Below, one piece after another: positions 32,579 to 41,244 of a stretch of 41,325 nt of DNA. The notes beneath the pieces were generated by a model. The model was not told the DNA's origin, did not search any database, and saw only the letters and a list, made by a program, of their open reading frames with translations. Numbering within the stretch: the first letter of the stretch is position 1; each line of letters begins with the position of its first letter. Source of the stretch: Clostridia bacterium BRH_c25 (GTDB taxonomy: Bacteria; Bacillota_A; Clostridia; Lutisporales; Lutisporaceae); contig LOES01000025.1 in the NCBI GenBank assembly GCA_001515955.1, positions 1 to 41,325 of the forward strand, written 5' to 3'. The position numbers and the translations under genes are program-made.

Positions 32579-33049
32579 TTATATTGTTATAGGCTGCAAA
32601 GCTACCTTTATTTTGCCTGTTGCTATATCCATTTCGAGAGTCCTACTATTTGTGCCACCAACTTCAGCTGCTCTGTATTTCAAATTTAAACAGTTCAATG
32701 CATTCTTTACTGCATTTATATTTTTTTCACCAATGTTGAAAATATCATCTCTCCGAATAGATTTCGCACCGCCAAAAAAGTTTATCTCAAGTTCATCTTT
32801 AGGGCACCCGAAATCCAGGCAAATTTTATTTATAAGCAATGGAACAGCGGTGCTTGCATAATAGCAAGGCCGTGTAGTATCCTCTCCTGCCATATTGGGC
32901 GCTGGTAAAGCTATATGCGCCATCCCTGCAACTTTCCTTTTAGGGTCATAAGCAGTCACAGCCACACAGGAGGCAAGAGCAAATATTTTTATCAACTCAT
33001 TTTCGTTATTTGTGACGGCATATTCACCAATCCCAACTATCAAATCCAT
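32579..33049 (-). CDS. cheD: Chemoreceptor glutamine deamidase CheD
   Basis: The start at 33049 (MDLIVGIGEYAVT) follows GAGGAGTGATGTT. An ATG at 33064 would remove that ribosome site. The 156-residue protein has FALASCVAVTAYDP with the catalytic cysteine, GMAHIALP with the catalytic histidine, and NFFGGAKSI. CheD deamidates receptor glutamines and, in many species, works with CheC or CheY-P feedback. No cheC is present in this window. It follows cheB by 4 bases. Confidence 0.93.
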   Translation of the reverse strand: MDLIVGIGEYAVTNNENELIKIFALASCVAVTAYDPKRKVAGMAHIALPAPNMAGEDTTRPCYYASTAVPLLINKICLDFGCPKDELEINFFGGAKSIRRDDIFNIGEKNINAVKNALNCLNLKYRAAEVGGTNSRTLEMDIATGKIKVALQPITI

Positions 33050-33053
33050 AACA

Positions 33054-34085
33054 TCACTCCTCATCTAACAACGAATATATCAGTTTGGGGATTTTCTCCA
33101 ATGATGTCTGCTTTTCAACTGCTCCAATGTTAAAAGCAACCTTTGGCATCCCGTATACAACAGAAGAACCTTCATCCTGCCCGATTGTCCTTGCACCTTT
33201 TCTCCTCATAGAAAGCAATCCTTTGGCACCATCATATCCCATACCGGTAAGTATGATACCAATAGCCTGATTGCCTGCTTCTTTTGCTACAGATTCAAAC
33301 AGAACATCAACAGAAGGGCAGTGTCCATTTAATTTATCGCCCTCAAAGCATTCGACTCTGTATTTATTACCAACTCTTTTAATTCTCATGTGCCGGTCTC
33401 CAGGTGCTACCAGTACACGCCCCTTTTCAATATAGTCACCTGTCCTGGCTTCCTTAACTTCCAGGGCAGTTGAAGTATTAAGCCTTTCAGCAAACATACG
33501 GGAAAAATCAGGCGGTATATGCTGAACGATTACAATTCCAGGTATACTTTTGGGTAAATGTTTCATCACGTTATATATAGCTTCGGTTCCCCCAGTGGAA
33601 GCGCCAATTGCTATTATCTTGTTAGCATCAGCATTCGTATTACCAATTATCTTTTGTGAGGAATCTCCTGTTTTCAAATGTAACACTTTAGCAGTAGAAG
33701 CTATCTTTACTTTCTCTATCATCTCATTGATAAAGTTTTCAACATTTTTTACCAATCTGCCATCAGGCTTGGTCACAAAATCAATTGCCCCCACATTCAT
33801 AGCGTCGAAAACCGCACTACTTACCGTACTCACTACAATAACAGGCAAGGGATACTGTGGCATGAGCCTTTTTATGAATTCAATTCCGTTCATTTTGGGC
33901 ATCTCTACATCGCAGGTCATAACGTCAGGCTCAAATTCAATTATCTTATCCCTCGCATCAAAGGGATCATTCGCTGTAGCCACAACCTCTATATTCGGAT
34001 CAGATGAAATCCCCCTTGACAGTATTTCTCTGAAGACGATACTGTCGTCAACTACCAATACTCTTATTCCTTTTCCATGCTGCAC
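33054..34085 (-). CDS. cheB: Chemotaxis methylesterase/deamidase CheB
   Basis: The 343-residue protein begins with GTG at 34085 after AGGGGGTGATACC. Its receiver domain (1-120) has VVDDS and acceptor Asp59 in VMTCDVEMP. The esterase domain has IAIGASTGGTEAI (Ser163), VQHIPPDF (His189) and LTGMGYDGAKG (Asp285), the complete catalytic triad. When phosphorylated it removes receptor methyl groups and balances the CheR protein encoded just upstream (12-base gap). Confidence 0.96.
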   Translation of the reverse strand: MQHGKGIRVLVVDDSIVFREILSRGISSDPNIEVVATANDPFDARDKIIEFEPDVMTCDVEMPKMNGIEFIKRLMPQYPLPVIVVSTVSSAVFDAMNVGAIDFVTKPDGRLVKNVENFINEMIEKVKIASTAKVLHLKTGDSSQKIIGNTNADANKIIAIGASTGGTEAIYNVMKHLPKSIPGIVIVQHIPPDFSRMFAERLNTSTALEVKEARTGDYIEKGRVLVAPGDRHMRIKRVGNKYRVECFEGDKLNGHCPSVDVLFESVAKEAGNQAIGIILTGMGYDGAKGLLSMRRKGARTIGQDEGSSVVYGMPKVAFNIGAVEKQTSLEKIPKLIYSLLDEE

Positions 34086-34097
34086 GGTATCACCCCC

Positions 34098-34913
34098 TTA
34101 TTCCTTCCTGTAAACTGCAGGCATAATATATCTGTACTTTGTCTCTTCACGGTTAAGAGATTCTGAATGTCCGATAAATAAATAGCCGCCATATTCCGTC
34201 AAATCATAAAATTTGTTGACAAGTTCCCATTTTGTTTTATTATCAAAATAGATCATCACATTCCTGCAAAATATCACATGAAATTTCTTTTTAAACGGAA
34301 AGACCTGATCCATAAGATTAAACTTCCTATATATAACTTCTATCCTTATCTTATCAATAAGGATAGAAGTTTCATTATCCAATTTCTTAAAATAATTAAG
34401 CTTCCAATGGGAAGGCAGTGTAGCTATCTTCTCATTGCTATATAAACCTTTTGACGCTTCCCCAAGTACTTTACTTGAAATATCGGTAGCCAATACTTTT
34501 GAATCCCACCACATTTTTTCTTTTCCAAAGAATTCATCAATAATCATTGCCAGAGTATATGGCTCTTCTCCAGATGAACACCCTGCACTCCATATGCGTA
34601 GATCTTTATTTCTTACAATACTTGCAAGGTACGGTAGTACTTTGTCTCTAAAGTAGTAAAAATGATCAACTTCTCTCATGAAGAAAGTATGATTGGTAGT
34701 AATCTTGTCTATCAGAGTAACCACCGCGTCCCCGGTTCTATCTGAAACAACATAGTCATAATATTCAGAAAAACTGTTCATATTTTTTTGAGCAAGTACG
34801 TTATGGAGTCTTCCTGTTATAAGGGATTGTTTCTCTTCTTTTAAGTGGATACCATAATTATTTTTTATGTAATCCGCCAACTCTCTAAATTCTCTATCAG
34901 TAATCGCAAGCAT
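34098..34913 (-). CDS. cheR: Chemotaxis methyltransferase CheR
   Basis: The start at 34913 (MLAITDREFRELADYI) is placed 6 bases after AGGTG. A GTG at 34922 is a less likely start. The 271-residue enzyme has the N-terminal helical domain, TNHTFFMREVDHF, the SAM-binding motif IWSAGCSSGEEPYTLAM and IFCRNVMIYFD. It methylates glutamates of the chemoreceptors, presumably including the MCP encoded 1.2 kb upstream. That MCP lacks an obvious C-terminal NWETF-type tether, so CheR would act without it. Confidence 0.95.
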   Translation of the reverse strand: MLAITDREFRELADYIKNNYGIHLKEEKQSLITGRLHNVLAQKNMNSFSEYYDYVVSDRTGDAVVTLIDKITTNHTFFMREVDHFYYFRDKVLPYLASIVRNKDLRIWSAGCSSGEEPYTLAMIIDEFFGKEKMWWDSKVLATDISSKVLGEASKGLYSNEKIATLPSHWKLNYFKKLDNETSILIDKIRIEVIYRKFNLMDQVFPFKKKFHVIFCRNVMIYFDNKTKWELVNKFYDLTEYGGYLFIGHSESLNREETKYRYIMPAVYRKE

Positions 34914-34930
34914 AGACCTCACCTGTCTTT

Positions 34931-36094
34931 TTATAAATTGATTTGACTGTTTATCCTATCTAAAGACTCTTCTAGGGAAGATGCATATTGCACTGCTCCA
35001 AATTTCACAGATACGCTATAAATCTTGTGACCATGTATCAGTTTCTCCGTTTTTAGTATTCTATAGATTTTTTTAGTGACTTTAACCGCGGAAGACAAAC
35101 TGGTTTCAGGTAATAATATTAAAAATGTTTTTTCTCCCCATCTTCCCACAACATCAAGTTTTCTAAGATTATTCAATAGTATTTTACCCACAAATTTAAC
35201 TGCACGGTCTCTTGCTTCCTGCCCTATGCTGCCAGCGATTATTTTAGTGATATCAATATCACACATGATTAGTGAAAACGCATTACCATATCTATCAAAC
35301 CTGTGGGCTTCATTTTCTATCCTTTCAATAATACCTCTTTGGTTCAAGAAACCGGTTAATCCATCAACCTTGCTGTGCGTTTCAGTCAATTCATTCATTA
35401 CAGATTTTGCAGCAAGCAAGCTGGTCAATGCTTTAAACTTACTGATGAATGGCTGCAGTTTTTCGTATCCGACAAAAACCCTCCACTTGCCATCTTCCAA
35501 TACAATCATTTTTGTAAAAGCATCTTTTTCCACCATGTCCATAACTGCATTGTATTCTACTACATTGACATCAAACTCCACAATATTACTGAACACGTTA
35601 CCATTAAGCAGTTTGCTTTTGTATGTTCCATATACCTTGCAGTTGTATTCTGTTAAATGAAAAACCATCGACACAGCGCGTTGCCAGTCTATAAAATCAT
35701 CCTTTGTGATATTGTGCTTGTCAATACTTGAGATTAATTCGTAGGAAAAATCAAAATGCTTGTTCATAATGTTCCGGAAGTATTCATCAAGTACAGATTT
35801 TGCAGCTAAACCCGACTTTTCGTTTTTTTCATGCGTCTTCTTAAATTCATAATCATTTCTATGGGGTTTGTTATACTTATCCTCCCATTCCAGGTTGTAC
35901 TGCTGTCTTTTAGCAGGATTGCTCAGCTCCTCATAAGCCTGATTGATCTTTTGCATCATCTCCTCTGAACTTCTGTTCTTATTAACATCAGGATGATACT
36001 TTTTTGCCAATCTTCTATACGCACTCTCTATTACTTCAGGTTCTGCAAGATGATGAACCTGTAAAATCCTATAATAATCTTCACACTTGTGCAT
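34931..36094 (-). CDS. DnaJ-domain protein fused to a degenerate GGDEF domain
   Basis: The 387-residue protein begins with a J domain (about 5-70): DYYRILQVHHLAEPEVIESA, the HPD motif in KKYHPDVNKN (34-36) and INQAYEELSNPAKRQQYN. Residues 95-215 are an alpha/beta domain with an NTF2/SnoaL-like look (not recognised with certainty). Residues 240-387 match a GGDEF domain (GLTGFLNQRG; SLIMCDIDITK), but the active site reads GEKTF (320-324) in place of GGDEF. The inhibitory-site motif RKLD (311-314) is kept exactly five residues before it. It is therefore probably not a cyclase and could bind c-di-GMP. It lies between cheR (8-base gap) and the MCP gene. The J domain would recruit a DnaK-type chaperone. 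Confidence 0.85.
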   Translation of the reverse strand: MHKCEDYYRILQVHHLAEPEVIESAYRRLAKKYHPDVNKNRSSEEMMQKINQAYEELSNPAKRQQYNLEWEDKYNKPHRNDYEFKKTHEKNEKSGLAAKSVLDEYFRNIMNKHFDFSYELISSIDKHNITKDDFIDWQRAVSMVFHLTEYNCKVYGTYKSKLLNGNVFSNIVEFDVNVVEYNAVMDMVEKDAFTKMIVLEDGKWRVFVGYEKLQPFISKFKALTSLLAAKSVMNELTETHSKVDGLTGFLNQRGIIERIENEAHRFDRYGNAFSLIMCDIDITKIIAGSIGQEARDRAVKFVGKILLNNLRKLDVVGRWGEKTFLILLPETSLSSAVKVTKKIYRILKTEKLIHGHKIYSVSVKFGAVQYASSLEESLDRINSQINL

Positions 36095-36165
36095 AGACCG
36101 ATAGCCACCTTTTCAAGCTATTTATGCGGAGTAAGCCAAAAGGCTCACTCCACACCTGAAATACC

Positions 36166-37887
36166 TTAATATTTGCCGAATTCCTTGTCACTTAATGCAA
36201 TCTTCGTCTTTGAAGCTTCAGTCTCGGTTCGGGCTAACTCTTTATGCTCTGAATCTGCTTTTTTTCTTTCAGACATACCCTCAAGCATCTTTAAAACTTC
36301 AGGATTTAATTCATCAAATTTGTTATAAGTTTGATTGATTTTTTTGAGCTTGAATTTGCTGACCGATTCTTTCAAAAGTTCCGCCTGACTTGACAGTTCT
36401 TCGCTTGCAGCCGCACTTTCTTCGGAGGTAGCCGAATTGGTCTGGACAACCTGTGACACCTGCATAACTCCCTGGTTAATTTGTGCAATACCTGAAGCCT
36501 GCTCATTGGATGCTACTGCAATATCGCTTACCAGAGCGGCAGCTTTAGCGACACCCTCCACAATCTTGTTAAGAGCTGTGGCAGTTTCATTGGCAATCCT
36601 TGTACCACCTTCTACCTTTTTAATTGAGCCTTCAATCATATCAGTTGTCTCTTTAGCTGCATTTGCTGATCTTGCTGCAAGATTTCTTACTTCTTCAGCC
36701 ACTACAGCAAACCCTTTACCATGTTGGCCAGCTCTTGCAGCCTCAACTGCAGCATTTAGTGCTAGTATATTGGTTTGAAATGCTATTTCATCAATAACCT
36801 TGATGATTTTAGAAATATTGGAAGATGACTCATTGATCTCTTCCATGGCCTTAAGCATTTCCTTCATTTGGTTATTGCCCTGTATAGCATTTGACTTGGC
36901 GTTTTCAGCCAGTTCATTTGCCTGATTGGCATTTTGTGCGTTCAGTTTTGTCTGCGAAGATATCTCTTCAAGGGAGGCTGTCAATTCCTCAATCGAACTT
37001 GCCTGCTCTGTAGCTCCCTGGGAAAGAGCAATACTGGAGTCAGATACCTGTTTGGAACCCGATGCCACTTGTTCTGAGGCATTGTTAATATTGGTCATGG
37101 CATCGTTCATATTATCAGTCATTCTCCTGAATGCCTGTGCCAGAACACCCACCTCGTCTTTGGTATCTACATCAACCGTTACATCAAGGTCACCGTCAGC
37201 AATCTTTTTAGATGCATCGACAAGCTTGTTTAAAGGCTTCTTGATTGATGCAGATATGAAAACACCGAAGAATATAGAGACAACCATACCTATTATGAGG
37301 ATAATAATTGTTTGCATTGTTGCGGCATTTGCAGTTCTTGTATTGCCATCTGCTGTATCCTTAGCGGCAGTTACCTTTATTTCCATCATCCTTCTGTTGG
37401 CCTTTTCCAGTTCACTCCTGATTTTTTCCGCATCTCCATTTATTAAATTTATTGCCTGATCACGGTTATTCTCTCTGACAAGTTTTATAACTTCGTTAAC
37501 AATTAAGTCATATTGCTTTTTATAATTAAATACATCACTTGTAAGCTTTTTACCCTCTTCTGTAAGCAAGGTTTTTTCAAAACTCACCAGATTATTGTTA
37601 AACTCTTCATTCCGTTCTTTAATCCTGGTTTCATAATCCTTTATTTCTGCTTCACTGGTTGAAAGTAGTATATCTTTTACATTTCCACGCATTCTTTGAT
37701 ATGACTCTGCAATAATCACCATTTCTCCCAATGGAACTGTCATAGTCTCATATAATTTCGTATCAAGAGCATCTATATTCCTAATATTGATAACACCAAC
37801 AGCACCAATTGCGCCTGCTATAAAAGCAACGATCAAAAATCCAATTATAAGCTTAACACCGATTTTCATATTATAATACCATCTCAT
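36166..37887 (-). CDS. Methyl-accepting chemotaxis protein
   Basis: The 573-residue receptor has a first membrane helix at 12-30, a four-helix-bundle outside domain (about 30-190, without a recognised ligand motif), a second helix at about 190-212 ([20 protein letters not shown]), a HAMP domain (213-265) and the signalling region with the conserved hairpin [21 protein letters not shown] and [24 protein letters not shown] lies 9 bases before ATG. No C-terminal CheR-binding pentapeptide is visible. It is coded between cheW and the DnaJ-GGDEF gene, so it is the dedicated receptor of this array. Confidence 0.95.
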   Translation of the reverse strand: MRWYYNMKIGVKLIIGFLIVAFIAGAIGAVGVINIRNIDALDTKLYETMTVPLGEMVIIAESYQRMRGNVKDILLSTSEAEIKDYETRIKERNEEFNNNLVSFEKTLLTEEGKKLTSDVFNYKKQYDLIVNEVIKLVRENNRDQAINLINGDAEKIRSELEKANRRMMEIKVTAAKDTADGNTRTANAATMQTIIILIIGMVVSIFFGVFISASIKKPLNKLVDASKKIADGDLDVTVDVDTKDEVGVLAQAFRRMTDNMNDAMTNINNASEQVASGSKQVSDSSIALSQGATEQASSIEELTASLEEISSQTKLNAQNANQANELAENAKSNAIQGNNQMKEMLKAMEEINESSSNISKIIKVIDEIAFQTNILALNAAVEAARAGQHGKGFAVVAEEVRNLAARSANAAKETTDMIEGSIKKVEGGTRIANETATALNKIVEGVAKAAALVSDIAVASNEQASGIAQINQGVMQVSQVVQTNSATSEESAAASEELSSQAELLKESVSKFKLKKINQTYNKFDELNPEVLKMLEGMSERKKADSEHKELARTETEASKTKIALSDKEFGKY

Positions 37888-37910
37888 TATAAGTAACCTC
37901 CATTATTTTA

Positions 37911-38411
37911 TTAATTGTGGATTGCATCAAAAGCACCGATTTCGTCATCCGATAAGAGTTTGTCACAGTCCAGCACAAGCTTCACTTCATTTCCAGCCTT
38001 GCCTATACCTTTTATGTACCTGTTGCTAAACCCTTTGCTTACTTCCGGCGGGGAAACTATATCTCCATCCGACATTGACAGCACTTCCGATACACTATCG
38101 ACAATAAGCCCAATAGATGCATCCTTAATATCAACTACAATTACACATGTCCTGTCGTTATACTCTCTGAACGGCTTCTTAAACCTCAGCCGTACATCCA
38201 TTACAGGGATTATCTTACCTCTTAAGTTTATTATTCCTTTTACATATTCGGGTAACTCCGGGACCTCGGTGATTGCCTGTATCCCAATAATTTCCGTTAC
38301 ATACCTGATTTCAATCCCGTAGAACTCATTTCCTAACAAAAAGGTAAGAAATTTGCCTTTCTGAGTATCTTCTTCCTGTTCCAATAGCTCTTGTGTCATA
38401 GCATCAGCCAT
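37911..38411 (-). CDS. cheW: Chemotaxis coupling protein CheW
   Basis: The start at 38411 (MADAMTQELLEQEED) follows GAAAGGAGATGTGA. The 166-residue protein has the CheW SH3-like repeats: KFLTFLLGNEFYGIEIRYVTEII, LPEYVKGIINLRGKIIPVMDVRLRF and DRTCVIVVDIKDASIGLIVDSVSEVL. It links the MCP to CheA. It has a slightly long acidic N-terminus. It lies 48 bases after cheA and 23 before the MCP gene. Confidence 0.95.
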   Translation of the reverse strand: MADAMTQELLEQEEDTQKGKFLTFLLGNEFYGIEIRYVTEIIGIQAITEVPELPEYVKGIINLRGKIIPVMDVRLRFKKPFREYNDRTCVIVVDIKDASIGLIVDSVSEVLSMSDGDIVSPPEVSKGFSNRYIKGIGKAGNEVKLVLDCDKLLSDDEIGAFDAIHN

Positions 38412-38459
38412 ATTCACATCTCCTTTCTTCAATATAGTTTTTGACTTGCTTAAATATCT

Positions 38460-40550
38460 CTACATACTAACTTTTTTAAGAGAAGCGAGCCCACTAATAT
38501 CAAGTATTAAACTTATACTTCCATCTCCTAACAGGGTACACCCTGCCAATCCACTGATTTTCTTTGAATCCTTTATGTAGTTTGGAAGTGTTTTGACCAC
38601 CACCTGCTGCTGTCCCAACAGTTCATCTGCAAATACGCAAAGGGCTTTATCCTCCACCTCCGCCATAATGAGTATTCCTTTCATGAATTCCGTTATATCA
38701 GTTTTTACTCCAAAATGTTCGTGTACGCGGAGTATAGGGTAGCACCTTCCACGGACCATAATCATTTCATTGCCGTCAGGATCGGTGATAATGTCACTTT
38801 CTTTAGGTCTGAAAGATTCCCTAATGGAAGTAGTAGGTATTGTATAGCGGGAGTTCCCAACCTTTATATTCATTCCATCTATAATCGCCAGTGTCAGGGG
38901 AATTTTCAACGTAATTATTGTTCCTTTGTCTGAAACGCTATCTACTGAAACCGAACCGCCAACAGTCTCAATGTTCTTTGTGACTACATCCATTCCAACA
39001 CCCCGTCCAGAGAATTCAGAAACGCTATCCTTTGTTGTGAAGCCTGGAAGGGCTATAAGGTTGAAGACTTCCTTATCGGTCATATCTCCTTCGGACTTAT
39101 GGAGCAAGCCATTCTCTTTTGCCTTCTTTAATATCTTCTCCTTATTCAGTCCTTTACCGTCGTCTTTTACAATAATAAGTACGTCACTTCCGGCATTTTT
39201 TGCCTCCAAGGTAATAGTTCCAGCTTGTGGCTTGCCTTTTGCCTCTCTGTCTTCAGGTAGTTCAATTCCATGGTCGAGAGCATTCCGCACAAGATGCATC
39301 AGCGGGTCGGAAATATGTTCAATTATGTTTTTATCAACTTCGGTCCCCTCGCCTATAATCTCAAGCTGCACTTCCTTGCCCAGCTTCTTACACATATCCC
39401 GTGCTATCCTGTGCATTTTGTGGAAGGTAGCTGATAAAGGGACCATCCGGATGGACATTACCGTATCTTGCATCTCACTGGTGATTTTGTTTAACTGTCG
39501 TGCAGCCTTTTGAAAGTTATCCATTTCCAGCCCTTTAAGGTCGGGATTCTGTATAACCATCGCCTCTGCAATGACCATTTCCCCCATCAGGTCCATCAGC
39601 TTGTCCAGCTTAGTTACACTTACACTGATAATACTTTGTTGTGTTGAAACAGTCTGGGTATCCTTGCTATCCGTCCCCTTATCTTCTTTGTCCTGCTTAT
39701 GTAATGATTGTGATTTAGAGATTTGATCTGTGGCAACCTGCCTCACCCTGGATAGCTGCTTTAACTCATCATCATTCTCCAGTTGGGTAAGCTCAAGATC
39801 TTTTAGAAATATAGTCTGCATAAAAAATTCATGCACTCTTTCATATGAATTATCTGTCTTGAGGATTACCTTAAAACCCTCCCTCCTAATGACATCTACA
39901 CTTTCATCATTATCAATTATGTCTTCAGGGATATAAAATACCTCATCAGTGAGTCCTTTGAGATTGTGAATTATTGAATAAGCCCGAATATTCTCCATTT
40001 CACAGCCTTCCTCAAAGCATATGACAGCTTTAAAGGTATTCTTCATGGTGGAAGTTTTAACTTTTTCTGAGCTTATATAATATTGCTGCTTTTTGATACT
40101 GTTGTGTTCTTTATCCTCTGTTAACATAGTAGATGCATTACTCCGTTTTAACATAGATAAAAATACTTTTATACTATCAATTAAAGCAGAAGCCTCCCCA
40201 TCAACAGCATCACCACTCTTGATCTTTTCTATTTCAACTTTTATAAAATCTATGCCTTCAAGAATCAGATCAGAAAGTGCAGAGCAGTCGATATTCTGAG
40301 GGTTTTCTTCACGCATGAAATAAAAAAGGTCTTCAATTGAATGGGCTAGGGACGATATGTTCTCAAACATCATCATGGCGGAAGACCCTTTAATTGTGTG
40401 CATTATCCTGAAAATTTCATTAATAGCAGACTGAGTATAGCAACTTGACTTCTCATTGAACAATATGGACTCTTCAAGCTGCCCAATGAGTTGAGTAGTC
40501 TCAAATATAAACATATCAAGCAAAGGCTCATTTGAAAACTGTTCCGACAT
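38460..40550 (-). CDS. cheA: Chemotaxis histidine kinase CheA
   Basis: The 696-residue kinase has P1 (Hpt) with FRIMHTIKGSSAMM (His51), a P2-like response-regulator binding domain (about 165-255), a charged linker, the P3 dimerisation domain (ISVSVTKLDKLMDLMGEMVIAE), the P4 ATPase (LVRNALDHGIELPEDR, ILIVKDDGKGLNK, FSGRGVGMDVV) and a C-terminal CheW-like P5 domain. The AAAGGAGGTGCCAATATG start is ideal. The usual neighbour cheY is present only as a 58-codon fragment 36 bases upstream. Phosphate from this CheA must therefore go to CheB, to the stand-alone receivers of this operon or to a CheY encoded elsewhere. Confidence 0.96.
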   Translation of the reverse strand: MSEQFSNEPLLDMFIFETTQLIGQLEESILFNEKSSCYTQSAINEIFRIMHTIKGSSAMMMFENISSLAHSIEDLFYFMREENPQNIDCSALSDLILEGIDFIKVEIEKIKSGDAVDGEASALIDSIKVFLSMLKRSNASTMLTEDKEHNSIKKQQYYISSEKVKTSTMKNTFKAVICFEEGCEMENIRAYSIIHNLKGLTDEVFYIPEDIIDNDESVDVIRREGFKVILKTDNSYERVHEFFMQTIFLKDLELTQLENDDELKQLSRVRQVATDQISKSQSLHKQDKEDKGTDSKDTQTVSTQQSIISVSVTKLDKLMDLMGEMVIAEAMVIQNPDLKGLEMDNFQKAARQLNKITSEMQDTVMSIRMVPLSATFHKMHRIARDMCKKLGKEVQLEIIGEGTEVDKNIIEHISDPLMHLVRNALDHGIELPEDREAKGKPQAGTITLEAKNAGSDVLIIVKDDGKGLNKEKILKKAKENGLLHKSEGDMTDKEVFNLIALPGFTTKDSVSEFSGRGVGMDVVTKNIETVGGSVSVDSVSDKGTIITLKIPLTLAIIDGMNIKVGNSRYTIPTTSIRESFRPKESDIITDPDGNEMIMVRGRCYPILRVHEHFGVKTDITEFMKGILIMAEVEDKALCVFADELLGQQQVVVKTLPNYIKDSKKISGLAGCTLLGDGSISLILDISGLASLKKVSM

Positions 40551-40586
40551 ATTGGCACCTCCTTTGGTGTTTTTTACCTATAGAAT

Positions 40587-40763
40587 CTATATGGATAATA
40601 TCTTATTAATAGTTTGTATCACATGGTCATCCTTAAAGGGTTTTATGATAAAGGATTTGGCACCAAACATTATTGCCTCTCTCACCATTCCTTCCTGTCC
40701 CATTGCCGGCACCATAATAATCTTTACTTTTGGATCAAGTACTCTTATGGACTTTAGTGCCAT
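40587..40763 (-). pseudogene. cheY: Truncated cheY (C-terminal half only)
   Basis: From an ATG at 40763 the minus strand codes 58 residues, MALKSIRVLDPKVKIIMVPA then MGQEGMVREAIMFGAKSFII then KPFKDDHVIQTINKILSI. This matches the second half of CheY, with the conserved switch region (MVPAMGQ) and the KPF lysine. The N-terminal half with the acidic pocket and acceptor Asp is missing. A TAA stop directly precedes the ATG, and no well-placed ribosome site is present. The homology stops where a TetR-like sequence starts, which indicates a deletion junction near 40763-40770. It cannot be phosphorylated. Confidence 0.85.
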
Positions 40764-40764
40764 T

Positions 40765-41045
40765 TATAATAAACAACCTTAATTGCTCCATTGCATAATC
40801 ATACTCATTCTCTCTATCTTCTACCTGTAGTTTATATGCCAAGGCTCTTGCAGATAAGAAATATGAAACATTAGAAAACTACCTATTTTCTGCAAAGATG
40901 ATATATTATTATCTTTTATGCCTTCTATAAATTTAAGTCGTTTATTGAACTCATTCATGAAGATATAGTCCAAAATGTCCTCTTTGTTTTTAAAATGTAG
41001 ATATACCGTTTTTATCCTTTGATATTTGCCATTATTCACACCCAT
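40765..41045 (-). pseudogene. TetR-family regulator relic, frameshifted and fused to the cheY fragment
   Basis: One frame from 41045 to 40821 codes a TetR middle part: TVYLHFKNKEDILDYIFMNE is the end of the HTH and helix 4 of the family. The sequence before it (GVNNGKYQRIK) looks like a damaged HTH, and the first HTH helices are missing. At 40821 this frame stops. The next frame continues with LAYKLQVEDRENEYDYAMEQ and LRLFIINGTK, which reads like a TetR C-terminus, so a one-base frameshift lies near 40840. It then runs into the cheY fragment. The gene is not functional. Confidence 0.7.
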
Positions 41046-41174
41046 TAAAAATACTTTTGTCTATTGATACAAAGTAATGTAACATTATTGTTATTTTGTT
41101 GCATTTTAAATATTGAAGAAATCCATTTATATAAATGGTTTAATCTAATAATTTTAAAATTGTCGCAAATTTTA

Positions 41175-41205
41175 AGTGTATACTAGTGTATATTTTTTGT
41201 ATAAT
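41175..41205 (+). promoter_or_regulatory. Direct repeats and -10 before the integrase-like gene
   Basis: AGTGTATA occurs at 41175-41182 and 41185-41192, 10 bases apart (one helical turn), followed by TATAAT at 41200-41205, 40 bases before the start codon. The -35 is weak. The repeats could be an operator. The stretch 41046-41174 is AT-rich and shows no other feature. Confidence 0.4.
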
Positions 41206-41244
41206 ATAGTGTGTAAAAGATACATTAGGAGGACAATGATTATT

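Noticed and set aside
40552..40782. Plus-strand frame of 76 codons
   Set aside because: It is the antisense shadow of the truncated cheY; the minus strand gives a clear CheY C-terminus.
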